Shown: piece by piece, positions 8,552 through 15,692 of the stretch
Position numbering within the stretch: the first letter of the stretch is position 1
How the letters are laid out: each line of letters starts with the position of its first letter
Source: a bacterium
GTDB taxonomy: Bacteria; Acidobacteriota; Terriglobia; Terriglobales; Acidobacteriaceae
Length of the DNA stretch: 32,605 bases
Assembly: GCA_026225095.1 (NCBI GenBank)
Contig: JAMFSC010000175.1
Location: 1-32,605, forward strand
Direction of reading: 5' to 3'
Translations under genes and position numbers: made by a program
Notes under the pieces: model-generated
Told to the model about the DNA's origin: nothing
Database searches by the model: none
The model's input: only the letters and a program-made list of their open reading frames with translations

Positions 8552-9427
8552 CTAGAAGCTCTTAAGCAATTGATCCGCCAACAAATTCCACCCATCCACC
8601 ATCACAAACAAGAGAATCTTCACCGGAGTCGAGATCACCACCGGCGGAAGCTGCATCATGCCGATCGAGGTCGTCACACTTGCCACCACAATATCGATCA
8701 GCAGAAACGGCAGAAACAGCACCGCACCAATCTGAAATCCAGCCTTCAGCTCACTCAGGATGTAAGCCGGAACCACCACCTGCAGCGGAAGATCCTCCTT
8801 CGACTTCGGCCGCTCCGACATTCCCGCCGAGGCGAAGACCGCCAGGTCCTTCTCCCGCGCATACTTCAGCAGATAGTGCTTTACCGGAGCAATTCCACGT
8901 TCCATTGCCTCTTCGCCGGTGATCGTGCCCGCCCGGTAAGGTGTGGTGGCTGTCTTCTCCACCTCCAGCAATACCGGCTGCATCAGGAACCACGTCATCA
9001 TCAACGCCAGTCCCATCAGCACCTGGTTCGAGGGAGCCGTCTGGGTCCCCAGTGCCTGTCGCAGGAAGTGAAACACCACCAGCAACCGCACCATCGGAGT
9101 CATCGCCAGCAGAATCGCCGGAAGCAGCGTCAGCAACGTCAACCCGACCACGATCGACCATGGCACACTGCCGTTCGCGCCCATCGCCTCGGCGATCGTC
9201 GGAAGCTGCTTGCCCCCCGCCGGTGGAAGCTCCGCCGTCTTGTGTGCCGGGGCAGCCTTCAGCAGGCTACGTCCGGTTCCAGACCGCGTGACCCAGTGCG
9301 CCTGATCGGGTGCGCTCGCACGCACCACGCCGCAGGTCAAAACCATCACTCCGCTCGCAAACGCGATCACCCGCAGCCAGCGCATTGCTGTCAGGAAGGT
9401 CGCCCGTACCCCGTCGTTCAGGACCAT
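8552..9427 (-). CDS. fliP: Flagellar export gate protein FliP
   Basis: This 291-residue subunit forms the main ring of the FliPQR export pore. It begins with a cleavable-type signal sequence (hydrophobic residues about 16-35, then VVRASA), as FliP proteins often do. Conserved segments include LLTLLPAILLAMTPMVRLLV and VVFHFLRQALGTQTAPSNQV, then LALMMTWFLMQPV, and near the end the pair AYILSELKAGFQIGAVLFLP and LPPVVISTPVKILLFVMVDG. Its start overlaps the fliO stop by 10 bases, so translational coupling is likely. A downstream ATG at 9385 would remove part of the signal sequence, so the longer form is preferred. Confidence 0.96.
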   Translation of the reverse strand: MVLNDGVRATFLTAMRWLRVIAFASGVMVLTCGVVRASAPDQAHWVTRSGTGRSLLKAAPAHKTAELPPAGGKQLPTIAEAMGANGSVPWSIVVGLTLLTLLPAILLAMTPMVRLLVVFHFLRQALGTQTAPSNQVLMGLALMMTWFLMQPVLLEVEKTATTPYRAGTITGEEAMERGIAPVKHYLLKYAREKDLAVFASAGMSERPKSKEDLPLQVVVPAYILSELKAGFQIGAVLFLPFLLIDIVVASVTTSIGMMQLPPVVISTPVKILLFVMVDGWNLLADQLLKSF

Positions 9428-9768
9428 ATCTCATCCCCGGTCAGCGTCACGCGCACGATCGAGTCGACACGATCCGCGCCCGATCCCACCAGGAACCGTT
9501 CGCTCCCGCAAGCCACCAGGATCAGCTGCCTCCGTCCTCCCAGCGCCAGCGTCTCGACCACCCGCATCTGCTTCCTTGCCTTCGGAGCATCGCGGTGCTT
9601 GCGCACCAGGCCGATCAGCCAGCCCGCCAGCCCGCCAGGCAATGCTGCCTCTTCCTGCTGCCGTTCCAGACGCTCCAACTCCCGCTCGTCCTGCGACTCG
9701 GCGATCCGCATCGATCCGCCCCCGCGCTCAACTCCGAAACCGCGTCCCTGAATCAGCTCCATTGGCAT
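9418..9768 (-). CDS. fliO: FliO-like flagellar assembly protein without a clear membrane helix
   Basis: This 116-residue protein lies immediately before fliP, where fliO belongs. The C-terminal half (MRVVETLALGGRRQLILVAC, then GSERFLVGSGADRVDSIVRV) matches the FliO domain pattern of a short beta-rich unit with ‘L-G-x-x-R-x-L-x-L-V’. FliO stabilises FliP while the pore assembles. Most FliO proteins have an N-terminal transmembrane helix. Here the N-terminal 40 residues are charged, and the only hydrophobic patch is about 11 residues (GGLAGWLIGLV), too short to cross a membrane by itself. The start has an excellent ribosome site (AGGGAGGAG). The assignment rests on position plus a short domain. 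Confidence 0.78.
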   Translation of the reverse strand: MPMELIQGRGFGVERGGGSMRIAESQDERELERLERQQEEAALPGGLAGWLIGLVRKHRDAPKARKQMRVVETLALGGRRQLILVACGSERFLVGSGADRVDSIVRVTLTGDEIWS

Positions 9769-9923
9769 ACCCTTCTCCTCCCTGTGTCCTCGCGAAACGT
9801 CCTGCCGAGGAGAGGCAGAGCTCGTGAGGATTGTCCGTCCATGCGAGCCCCGGTTAAGGGTCCCGCGTCATGCCGTCGTATCTGGTTCATTCGGATCCAC
9901 ATACGCCCGGCGGTACCACTTGA

Positions 9924-10541
9924 CTACCGTTGCACCAGGAAGTCGGTGAAGAACAGCTCCGTCACCTGGACGTCCGGGTTATGCGCCGTCAGTGCCGCGC
10001 GCAGCTTCAGCTTCAGCGCCTCTTTCCCATCCGGCTCGAGCAATGCCTCACTGTTCTGTTGTCCGAGCACCGTCAGCACCGTATCCCGGACCGCGGTCTC
10101 TTCTTCACTCATCCCGCGCGCGCCCTTCTCATGCGACGGACGTTCGTTCTTCGCCAACGACTGCGCCACCACCCGCAGCGTGATCCCAATCTTCAGATAG
10201 GCCGCACCGTCTCCATCCGAGAGATTCACCAGCAGAGGCTCCAACACCACGGCATGGGTCTCGAAGACCGGTGCAGAAGCGGCAAGACCGAGCTTGCCAT
10301 GCAGCGCCAGGTAATACACACCGCCTCCCACCGCGGCCGCACCCACCACAACCGCAAGCAACATGGACGCGAAGATCTTCCCCATCGGCATCTTCGCCTT
10401 GGCCGGCGGCGCCGAGGGGGACACGCGCACCACGGTAGCTTCTACGGGTACAACAGGAGCAGTGGCTGTGCCTGCCGGCACGGCCGTTGTGGTTGAGGGT
10501 GTGGTCGGCGGAGTCGTCGTAGAAGAGGCCATAGTGCCCAT
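9924..10541 (-). CDS. fliL: Flagellar basal body-associated protein FliL
   Basis: This 205-residue single-pass inner-membrane protein sits beside the stator units and supports torque. The first 50 residues are a Thr/Pro/Ala-rich cytoplasmic segment, longer than usual. A transmembrane helix at about residues 55-79 follows (GKIFASMLLAVVVGAAAVGG). The periplasmic domain has the FliL pattern LEPLLVNLSDGDGAAYLKIG and ends VTELFFTDFLVQR, the typical FliL C-terminus. It is the first gene after the terminator that follows flgE, so it probably heads its own transcript. In many bacteria fliM and fliN come next. Here 155 non-coding bases and then fliO follow. An in-frame ATG three codons later is also possible. 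Confidence 0.92.
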   Translation of the reverse strand: MGTMASSTTTPPTTPSTTTAVPAGTATAPVVPVEATVVRVSPSAPPAKAKMPMGKIFASMLLAVVVGAAAVGGGVYYLALHGKLGLAASAPVFETHAVVLEPLLVNLSDGDGAAYLKIGITLRVVAQSLAKNERPSHEKGARGMSEEETAVRDTVLTVLGQQNSEALLEPDGKEALKLKLRAALTAHNPDVQVTELFFTDFLVQR

Positions 10542-10872
10542 ACTTCATGCACCTCGGGGGCCACCCGCCACCGATCCGCATTAGCCGATCTTTATGTAAG
10601 CCCCCGCGCCGTCGTGACTTGGGGAGTCAAAAGCGCCCGTACAACTCTTCGTCGCGAAAAACCCGCCAAATTTCTGTGTCAAGCCCAGGAACGACCTAAC
10701 TCTTTAATATGAGACGAGATGTAGATGGATGGCTCAATCATAGCAAGTCATTGACAAAAATGGACTTGCGCCCCGGCAATGGGGAGGAGTATCCCCCTTC
10801 CGGAACGAAACGGGGGCGGGACCGGAGATCATCCTCCGTTCCCGCCCCCGCTTCACATCGTTACGGCGTCGA
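10542..10872 (-). other. Leader region of the fliL transcript, between flgE and fliL
   Basis: This stretch of about 330 bases has no gene. It contains the flgE terminator hairpin (10811-10850) and then AT-richer DNA (10670-10760) than its surroundings, the likely place for a promoter driving fliL and the export-gate genes. A TTGACA hexamer lies on the minus strand at 10677-10682, but I find no good -10 at the right distance. I also find no clear sigma-54 or sigma-28 consensus. Confidence 0.4.
10811..10850 (-). terminator. Terminator after flgE
   Basis: A long GC-rich hairpin has 17-base arms (10811-10827 and 10834-10850) that pair with one mismatch around a six-base loop. On the minus strand it comes about 20 bases after the flgE stop and runs into TTTCGTT. 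It divides the flagellar run into a rod/hook/export-ATPase transcript and a fliL-export gate transcript. Confidence 0.8.
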
Positions 10873-12138
10873 CTAGCGAATCATCCCGATTGCATCCTGG
10901 GTCACCTGATCGAAGGTCGTAACCGTCTTCGAGTTGGCCTGGAAGGCTCTCTGCGCGATAATCAGCTCCGAGAACTCCGTCGAGATGTCGGCGTTCGAGC
11001 CCTCAAGGGCATCGTCCTGGATCAGACCACGGCTTCCCACGCCAGCCGACGCAAAGCTCGCCGCGCCAGATGCCGAGGATGTCTGATAGTTGTTTCCTCC
11101 AACTCGCGTCAGACCGCCCTCGTTTGCCACGGCCGCGATCGCAAGCTGTCCCATCACCTGGACATGACCATTGCTGAACGTCGCCGATACCAGCCCGGCC
11201 GAATCAATCGCGAAGCTCTTGTAGGTGCCGCTCGGATATCCGTCCTGCGAACTCGCGGTAGCATTCGATGCCGTAGCCGACTGCGCGATCGTCGGAACAC
11301 CAGCGGCGGTGAACAGGTTCCAGTCGACGACCAAGGGAGCCGCCCCATCGGTCATGCCGGGGAAGGTTATGCCCGCGAGATTCACTGCCGGGGTCGTCAC
11401 CACGGCCGGCGGACCGATCGTCGCTGTACTGGTCAACACTCCGCTGCTGTTGAAGGTCAGCGTGCCGGTATTGTTTACCGGGGTTCCCGTCGCGTCTGCC
11501 GCAGGTAGCGTGATGGCATAATTCCAGTCGGTCGAATTCACCTTTGTGAACGTGACCGACGCCGTGTGGGCCTCACCCAGCGAATCGAACATCTGCACCG
11601 AGGTATTGAACTGGCTGCCAGGGGACGTGGTCACATCCAGGTTTCCGTCCACCGAAAAGTTCTGAGTCGCGTAAGCCGCTGTGTTGCCGCCGATCGGCAG
11701 CGTAATCGGTGAAAGGTTTCCCGTCGAACTCACGACACCGTTCGTCGCGCCGAATCCCATGACCGGGAGTCCATCACTCGATTCGAGATCTCCCGCCTTG
11801 CTCAGTTGAAAGTTGCCGTTCCGCGTCAGGTCCTGGGCCGTCCCATTCTGCAACACGAAGAATCCATCCCCGTTGATGGCCACATCGGTCGAGTTCGTGG
11901 TCGTCGAGAGCGATCCCTGGGAGAAGTTGCTGGCCGTTCCAGCCACCTTCACTCCGGCGCCCGTCTGCAGCTGCTGTCCCGACCCTGAGGTCCCAAGCTG
12001 CTGATAGAAGAGATCTTCAAACGTCGTCGTCTGGTTCTTGAACGCCGTCGTATTCATGTTGGAGAGGTTGTTGCCAATGACGTTCAGAGCGGTCGAATCC
12101 GCCTGGAGGCCGGTAAGTGCGATGGAAAAATTAGGCAT
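10873..12138 (-). CDS. flgE: Flagellar hook protein FlgE
   Basis: This 421-residue extracellular hook subunit is exported by the type III apparatus. The N-terminus has the rod/hook family signature ALNVIGNNLSNMNTTAFKNQ. The adjacent domain includes NGDGFFVLQ, the typical FlgE/F/G ‘GxGFF’ segment. The C-terminus ends with STEFSELIIAQRAFQANSKT and a VTTFDQVTQDAIGM-type helix, which packs in the hook core. The middle is Thr/Ala/Val-rich with the usual FlgE beta domains. Size and position after flgD favour FlgE over the shorter FlgF or FlgG. The start has CAGGAG upstream. A strong terminator follows the stop. Confidence 0.94.
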   Translation of the reverse strand: MPNFSIALTGLQADSTALNVIGNNLSNMNTTAFKNQTTTFEDLFYQQLGTSGSGQQLQTGAGVKVAGTASNFSQGSLSTTTNSTDVAINGDGFFVLQNGTAQDLTRNGNFQLSKAGDLESSDGLPVMGFGATNGVVSSTGNLSPITLPIGGNTAAYATQNFSVDGNLDVTTSPGSQFNTSVQMFDSLGEAHTASVTFTKVNSTDWNYAITLPAADATGTPVNNTGTLTFNSSGVLTSTATIGPPAVVTTPAVNLAGITFPGMTDGAAPLVVDWNLFTAAGVPTIAQSATASNATASSQDGYPSGTYKSFAIDSAGLVSATFSNGHVQVMGQLAIAAVANEGGLTRVGGNNYQTSSASGAASFASAGVGSRGLIQDDALEGSNADISTEFSELIIAQRAFQANSKTVTTFDQVTQDAIGMIR

Positions 12139-12298
12139 GTGGAGATCTCCTGAAATCGTTCGTACAAAAGTCCTGGGTTGGCTGGTGGTTGAGCGTTGGG
12201 GAGTTCAGCGCATTACCATCCGCTGATTGATTCGGTGCGACCCGCAGCTTCCTTCTATGTCGAAGGCCGAGCGGACCGCACCGGCACTCATGCGTGTG

Positions 12299-12760
12299 CT
12301 AAGTCAAATTCATCGAAGCCAGGGCTGCGCTCCGGATCTGTGCCGCGGCGGTTGCGTCCGAGCTCGCCGCGATCGCCTGCGGTGCAGCCGTCGGCGAGAC
12401 ATTCGCCACCGGTCCCGACGTGACACTACCCGTGGCCTTCGTCGTGGTCGTCGGCTCGAGCGTCGTGATTCCCTGGTTGATCGAGATCAGCTGCTGCAGG
12501 CTGTTCACGCCGACCATCTGCGTAATGTAGGCGTTCGGATCCGTCGGCTGGGTGGGATCCTGGTTCTTCAACTCACTGACAAGAAGAACCATAAAATCGT
12601 TCGAGGTGATGGTCGCTGCACCTGTCCCGCTGTCGGTGGTTGTGGACGCCGCATTGGCCTGCGCTGCGTTCGCCGTCGGACGCTTCGTCACCAACGCGTT
12701 GGCAATCGAAGATCCCGCATTCTGGGACTGCGATCCGGTAACAATATCGAAAACACTCAT
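12299..12760 (-). CDS. flgD: Short flagellar hook-capping protein FlgD
   Basis: FlgD forms the scaffold cap at the growing hook tip. This 153-residue protein has the family core at about residues 55-98: NDFMVLLVSELKNQDPTQPT followed by DPNAYITQMVGVNSLQQL. The N-terminal part is a low-complexity export/linker segment. After the core only a Thr/Ala-rich tail remains. The fibronectin/tudor-like C-terminal domains of the well-studied proteobacterial FlgD (about 220-230 residues) are missing. The start at 12760 has GAGGAGAAGG just upstream. An ATG at 12781 is less likely. It lies between fliK and flgE, matching its partners in hook assembly. Confidence 0.9.
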   Translation of the reverse strand: MSVFDIVTGSQSQNAGSSIANALVTKRPTANAAQANAASTTTDSGTGAATITSNDFMVLLVSELKNQDPTQPTDPNAYITQMVGVNSLQQLISINQGITTLEPTTTTKATGSVTSGPVANVSPTAAPQAIAASSDATAAAQIRSAALASMNLT

Positions 12761-12897
12761 TGCCTTCTCCTCGTGGAACATCTATCAAAGTTGATCCTGC
12801 TCGCTTCCCCATGCCGTGACGCAACTACTTCACCGGCCGTCCCTTCCAGCGAAATCTCAGTCGGCTCGCGGCATCCCGCGGCGAGCCTCGACAAACC

Positions 12898-15111
12898 TCA
12901 AGCCATCACGTTCAACCAGCCTCCACCGCCCAAACCGGCCTCGCCGTTGTATCGCCCGGTTGTTGTCCACGCCGAATCCGGCGAAGAGATCGGAGCGATG
13001 TTCGCAGCGGAATCGACCACGCTCCCCTGTGCCGATCCCTGCTGATACCCTCCAGGCTGACCGGATCCTGCACCGCCCGTCATGCTCCCGGACTGCGTTC
13101 CAGTCGCATCAGCACCCGTCCAGCCAGATCCCGATCCTGCGCTCGACCCCTGGTCCGACGCCGACCCATTGCCCATGGCCGTCCCAGCCCCCGATCCACC
13201 TCCATCGGTGGCCCCTCCGCTCGCGGCTGCATGTGCTACCTGCAGTGTGATCGGAACATGTTCGCTCTGCAGAAACGCGGCCATCGCCGGCAGCTCCCGA
13301 TGCAACGCATCCTGCCCTCCGGCCGTCGCAGACGACATCGACGCTTGCACGGTGCCGCCCTCTCCAACCTCCGCACGAATCTTCAGCCAGCCATGGCTTC
13401 CACCTGGAACCCCGATCTCGAGGACGGTGGGGGTCGCCTCTACCGTCTTGCTCCCCATGGCCTGGAACATTCCGTCTTCCGAGCTCCCCGTTGCATAGAC
13501 CCCGGCACTGGCGCCCGCCGCCGATGCCGCATGAGCGAATCCGCCGTCCGTGGCCGCCGTCGTCGTCTTCGAGCCTGTCTCATGCAAGAGTGTGCTGGAA
13601 GGCGTAATCAGGTTTGCGGTGGATACCGGGATTGCTCCCTCAGCCGAGACCGCTGACAGGCCCGAACCGCTCTCCGACGTACTGCCCGCACCTGCCATCT
13701 GATCCGTACTCGCCCTCACGAATTGTGTTGCCGAATGCGTTCCAGCCACCGCATGATTCGGCAACGCATGAGCCACAACGACCGCCGCTGCGTCGGGACC
13801 GTCTCCTGCGGATGCCTTTTGCCCCTGCCGCTTCTCGTCGATCCCCGAGGACTTGCCTGTCTTCGCAACCGATCCTGACTTTCCAGCCTTCGTCAAGAGG
13901 TTGCTCGCGCTGATTCCAGCCGCTGCAATCGCGGCGACCGCGCTCGCCGTCAGCGCGCTCTCTTGAGCACCCCCTCCAGCCTGCCCCCCACTCCCCTCCG
14001 CGATGGGATTGCCATGCGTATTGACCGGGAGTACGTCGCCAGAGTTTGCAACCGAGGTTACACCGGCCGATTGCGTCCTGGCCGCCCCAATAGTCCTCGA
14101 TCCGTTTTGTCCTTGAACCGTCTTATCCGAGATCCCGCTACCCACCGCAGGGGTGGTCGCAGTTTGCGCAATCGCCTGCTGCCCCTGCAAATGAAGGCTC
14201 GTTGAAGCGACCAAAGCGCTCGGATCCAGAATCGCAGGAGCGTCACTCGCCCCAGCCCCGACTCCTCCCCCGACCGACTTTCCATCTGTCCCATCCGCAC
14301 TTAGCTCCTGCCAGCGCGTCTTGCCCGAGCTCTTTGCGGTATCCTTCGGTGTCTCCAGGGATGTCCAACCCTTGACGGGCGCCACAGGGAGCTTGCTCCC
14401 CGGAACATGGATCTGGCCCGAATCCGAATTCGCCTCGTCCCCCAGATCGGCGGCGACGCCGACAAGACTCCCAACCTGCGAATGTGCCCCGGCAGACTCT
14501 ACCCCAGCCCCCACCAGGCTTTTTGTGTCTTCGAGATCCGATCCTTCTGAAACTTCACCATTCGAAGCGACCGAGGCCGCTGGTTTGGTACTCGCACCTG
14601 CCGCCGATTTGGTGAGTGCTAAACTGCCCTCCGTCGCCGTCTGCTGGCTGGCGGGATCGACCGACCGCCCCGCACCTGCCTTCGTGTTCACTCGGACTCC
14701 TCCCGAGCTAGCGGATGCCTTCAGGCTCAAACCCGAAGCTGACTCGAGCAGCTTTGGCATCGCCGCCGATCCACCGGAGTTCAGGTCCGATACCGCAGCC
14801 GCGGCTGCCTTCAAGCTCAAACCCGAAGCTGACTCGAGCACCTTTGGCATCGCCGCCGATCCACTGGAGCTCAGGTCCAGTTGACTCCCATCTGCACCCT
14901 GCTGGATCACCGACCCCAAAGCGCCCTTCACTCCTGCCTTTACAGACCCCGCGACAGATCCTGCAGACGCTGCCCCACCCAACGCACCCTTCACGTCGCC
15001 CGCTGCCTGTTCGAACGACTCCGCAAAGAGGCCTGCGATCACATCTTTCTTTCCTGAGGACGCGGATCCCGCATCCATTGCAGTCGGTAGTCCCATTGAG
15101 ATTGCAATCAT
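12898..15111 (-). CDS. fliK: Hook-length control protein FliK
   Basis: This very long (about 737 residues) molecular ruler is secreted while the hook grows and then signals FlhB to switch substrates. Most of it is low complexity, rich in Ser, Gly, Ala and Thr, as expected for the extended ruler part. A folded C-terminal domain is visible around residues 570-640: VLEIGVPGGSHGWLKIRAEV, then LHRELPAMAAFLQSEHVPIT. This matches the Flg_hook/FliK C-terminal pattern of strands followed by a helix and ‘L..H.I.L’. The tail after it is Gly/Ser-rich. The N-terminal third contains a 30-residue tandem duplication. The start at 15111 has AAGGAG upstream. An alternative start at 15156 adds 15 unlikely residues. 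At 737 residues it is much longer than the roughly 400 of enterobacterial FliK. Confidence 0.85.
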   Translation of the reverse strand: MIAISMGLPTAMDAGSASSGKKDVIAGLFAESFEQAAGDVKGALGGAASAGSVAGSVKAGVKGALGSVIQQGADGSQLDLSSSGSAAMPKVLESASGLSLKAAAAAVSDLNSGGSAAMPKLLESASGLSLKASASSGGVRVNTKAGAGRSVDPASQQTATEGSLALTKSAAGASTKPAASVASNGEVSEGSDLEDTKSLVGAGVESAGAHSQVGSLVGVAADLGDEANSDSGQIHVPGSKLPVAPVKGWTSLETPKDTAKSSGKTRWQELSADGTDGKSVGGGVGAGASDAPAILDPSALVASTSLHLQGQQAIAQTATTPAVGSGISDKTVQGQNGSRTIGAARTQSAGVTSVANSGDVLPVNTHGNPIAEGSGGQAGGGAQESALTASAVAAIAAAGISASNLLTKAGKSGSVAKTGKSSGIDEKRQGQKASAGDGPDAAAVVVAHALPNHAVAGTHSATQFVRASTDQMAGAGSTSESGSGLSAVSAEGAIPVSTANLITPSSTLLHETGSKTTTAATDGGFAHAASAAGASAGVYATGSSEDGMFQAMGSKTVEATPTVLEIGVPGGSHGWLKIRAEVGEGGTVQASMSSATAGGQDALHRELPAMAAFLQSEHVPITLQVAHAAASGGATDGGGSGAGTAMGNGSASDQGSSAGSGSGWTGADATGTQSGSMTGGAGSGQPGGYQQGSAQGSVVDSAANIAPISSPDSAWTTTGRYNGEAGLGGGGWLNVMA
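14714..14880 (-). repeat. 90-base tandem duplication inside fliK
   Basis: Two copies of about 77 bases, offset by exactly 90 bases (14714-14790 and 14804-14880), differ at only a few positions. They encode AAMPKVLESASGLSLKA and AAMPKLLESASGLSLKA in the ruler part of FliK, so the duplication adds 30 residues in frame. The near-identity at DNA level points to a recent event. Confidence 0.9.
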
Positions 15112-15217
15112 CGCTCGTGCTCCTTGCCACACAGCAGAAGGCACTCGGGGTGCCAAACCTGAGCCACTAAATCGCCCAGGAGATTAGGGAACATTCATTC
15201 AACCAACAAACATCGCT

Positions 15218-15691
15218 TCAACTGCGCTTTTCCTTCTCGGCTCTCCACCGAAGACGCGTCAAATAGCGATCGTCTGCCGCAGCCTGGGACCGGCGGCCGT
15301 CCTCGACCTCGACCGCTTCCCGCATATTGGCGACCACACTCTTCATCTGTTCCGTACGCACACGGCTATCCATGTACACGGTCCGAGCCACCTCACGCGC
15401 GGCCTCTCGCTCCACCCGCAAGCCTTCTAACTGTCCTCGTCGCCAGCCTGCCATCTCGCCCTCTGCGTCGGTCAGCATCCACTCCTCGCGATCGCCCGCA
15501 GTCAGTGCTGCTCGACCAGCCACGTTCGCGGCCCGAACCGCGGCGAGTTCACCCTTGATCGCGGTCTCTGCCTCGTTCAGCGAAGAAGTCTTCCGGCTTA
15601 ACTCCACCGAATGCATCGTCTCCACCGCCCCGTAGAGCTTCGCAATGCGCTTCAGCGCCGCAATCCGTTTGGTCGTCGCCGTCCCGGCCAC
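15218..15691 (-). CDS. fliJ: FliJ-like flagellar export chaperone
   Basis: This 157-residue protein is predicted to be almost entirely helical, with charged heptad-like sequence and few hydrophobic runs. That matches FliJ, the coiled-coil stalk that inserts into the FliI hexamer and couples it to FlhA. The call rests on size, coiled-coil character and position directly after fliI. Typical Lys/Arg/Glu-rich helices are ALKRIAKLYGAVETMHSVEL and RRSQAAADDRYLTRLRWRAE. The start is GTG at 15689-15691, one base past the fliI stop. FliJ families diverge strongly, so sequence similarity alone would be weak evidence. Confidence 0.8.
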   Translation of the reverse strand: MAGTATTKRIAALKRIAKLYGAVETMHSVELSRKTSSLNEAETAIKGELAAVRAANVAGRAALTAGDREEWMLTDAEGEMAGWRRGQLEGLRVEREAAREVARTVYMDSRVRTEQMKSVVANMREAVEVEDGRRSQAAADDRYLTRLRWRAEKEKRS

Positions 15692-15692
15692 G

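Noticed and set aside
10580..10605. TAAAG...GGC-like bases near fliL as a sigma-28 promoter
   Set aside because: The -35-like and -10-like parts are not 11-15 bases apart, so the sigma-28 spacing is violated.
10654..10682. TTGACA on the minus strand upstream of fliL as a sigma-70 promoter
   Set aside because: The hexamer 17 bases downstream is TTTCGC, not an acceptable -10 box.
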